Shown one piece after another: positions 5,123 through 5,639 of a stretch of DNA of 5,639 bases. The position numbers and the translations under genes were made by a program. Every line of letters begins with the position of its first letter. Positions within the stretch are counted from its first letter, which is position 1. The notes under the pieces are model-generated. The model was not told the DNA's origin. It made no database searches and saw only the letters and a program-made list of their open reading frames with translations. The stretch comes from Anaerolineales bacterium (GTDB lineage Bacteria; Chloroflexota; Anaerolineae; Anaerolineales; Villigracilaceae). The DNA lies in assembly GCA_016789485.1 (NCBI GenBank), contig JAEURE010000197.1:1-5639 (forward strand), given 5' to 3'.

Positions 5123-5639
5123 ATGAACCCAATTTTTCAACACAACCACTTTCTGCTCAAACGACAAGTCTTTGCCCTCGCAGGTAAATTCCGCTTTTAC
5201 GCCCCAAACGGACAACTCGTCATGTTCAGTGAACAAAAGATGTTCAAGCTGCGTGAAGATATCCGTGTCTATTCCGATGAAAGCAAAACTCAGGAAGTAT
5301 TGATGATCAAAGCTCGCCAGATCATGGACTTTTCTGCCGCCTTTGATGTGGTGGACAGCGCTTCCGGTCAAAAGATCGGTGCCCTTCGCCGCAAGGGACT
5401 CGCCTCCATCCTGCGGGATGAATGGGAAATTCTCGATGTCGGCGATAATGTCATCGGTAAATTATTTGAAGACAGCATGGGGCTGGCTTTGCTGCGCCGC
5501 TTCCTCACCAACCTCGTCCCCCAGAATTACGATATCACCGTTGGCGAAAACCGCGTCGCTGACCTCAAGCAGAATTTCAACCCATTTACTTATGAATTAA
5601 ATCTTGATTTCAGCATGGATGTCACCGGCCAACTGGACC
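5123..5639 (+). CDS. LURP-one/Tubby-like (scramblase-related) protein, 3' end outside window
   Basis: 172 complete codons are visible and the frame is open at the right edge. The protein begins MNPIFQHNHFLLKRQVFALA and continues with GKFRFYAPNG and QLVMFSEQK, the KLREDIRVYSDE block, and repeated beta-strand-like units (MDFSAAFDVVDSASGQKIGALRRKG; EWEILDVGDNVIGKLFED; NYDITVGENRVADLKQN). This pattern of 'F-x-V-x-D-x-x-G-x-x-I-G' units is that of the LURP-one-related family, which has the Tubby C-terminal beta-barrel fold also found in phospholipid scramblases. No signal peptide or Tat motif is seen, so it is probably cytoplasmic or peripheral to the inner membrane face; a C-terminal membrane helix could lie beyond the window. 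The biochemical role of bacterial members is not established. Its closeness to the LDT gene (32 bases, good Shine-Dalgarno) suggests co-transcription but not necessarily shared function. Confidence 0.8.
   Translation, partial: MNPIFQHNHFLLKRQVFALAGKFRFYAPNGQLVMFSEQKMFKLREDIRVYSDESKTQEVLMIKARQIMDFSAAFDVVDSASGQKIGALRRKGLASILRDEWEILDVGDNVIGKLFEDSMGLALLRRFLTNLVPQNYDITVGENRVADLKQNFNPFTYELNLDFSMDVTGQLD

Overview
This window looks like a piece of a Chloroflexota chromosome, most likely Anaerolineae. That assignment is inference from protein style: Pro/Thr linkers of the PTYTP type, twin-arginine L,D-transpeptidases, and a bacterial LURP-one protein. No marker gene is present to prove it. All supported genes lie on the + strand.

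Layout: (1) 3-230, the C-terminal end of an unrecognised protein cut by the window edge. (2) 263-1057, a membrane-anchored N-acetylmuramoyl-L-alanine amidase (Amidase_3), overlapping by ATGA with (3) 1054-1782, a membrane-anchored YkuD-type L,D-transpeptidase (LDT) with an atypical SYGC active site. (4) 1884-2840, a second membrane-anchored LDT with a canonical SHGC site and a long Pro-rich linker. (5) 2895-3932, a Tat-exported LDT with two SH3-like repeats and SHGC. (6) 4068-5090, a paralogue of gene 5 in which SHGC has become SNGC. (7) 5123 to the end, a LURP-one/Tubby-like (scramblase-related) protein, cut by the right edge. No RNA genes, CRISPR arrays or transposase genes were seen. No gene-free stretch exceeds 300 bases; the longest is 3933-4067.

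The theme is peptidoglycan remodelling outside the membrane. One amidase that should remove stem peptides is followed by four L,D-transpeptidase-fold enzymes of two architectures: a transmembrane anchor plus flexible linker (genes 3 and 4), and a Tat signal plus two SH3-like domains (genes 5 and 6). The SH3-like domains probably bind wall polymer. Each pair contains one canonical and one altered catalytic motif.

The regulatory picture is several short units rather than one operon. Promoter-like elements sit so close to the ATG of genes 2 and 6 that their mRNAs would be leaderless, while genes 4 and 7 have good Shine-Dalgarno sequences. A 20-bp near-perfect dyad lies at the -35 position of gene 6. 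Two related inverted-repeat elements (AAGAAC...TCGCAAYGAC) lie on either side of gene 4, and the second also looks like an intrinsic terminator abutting the start of gene 5.
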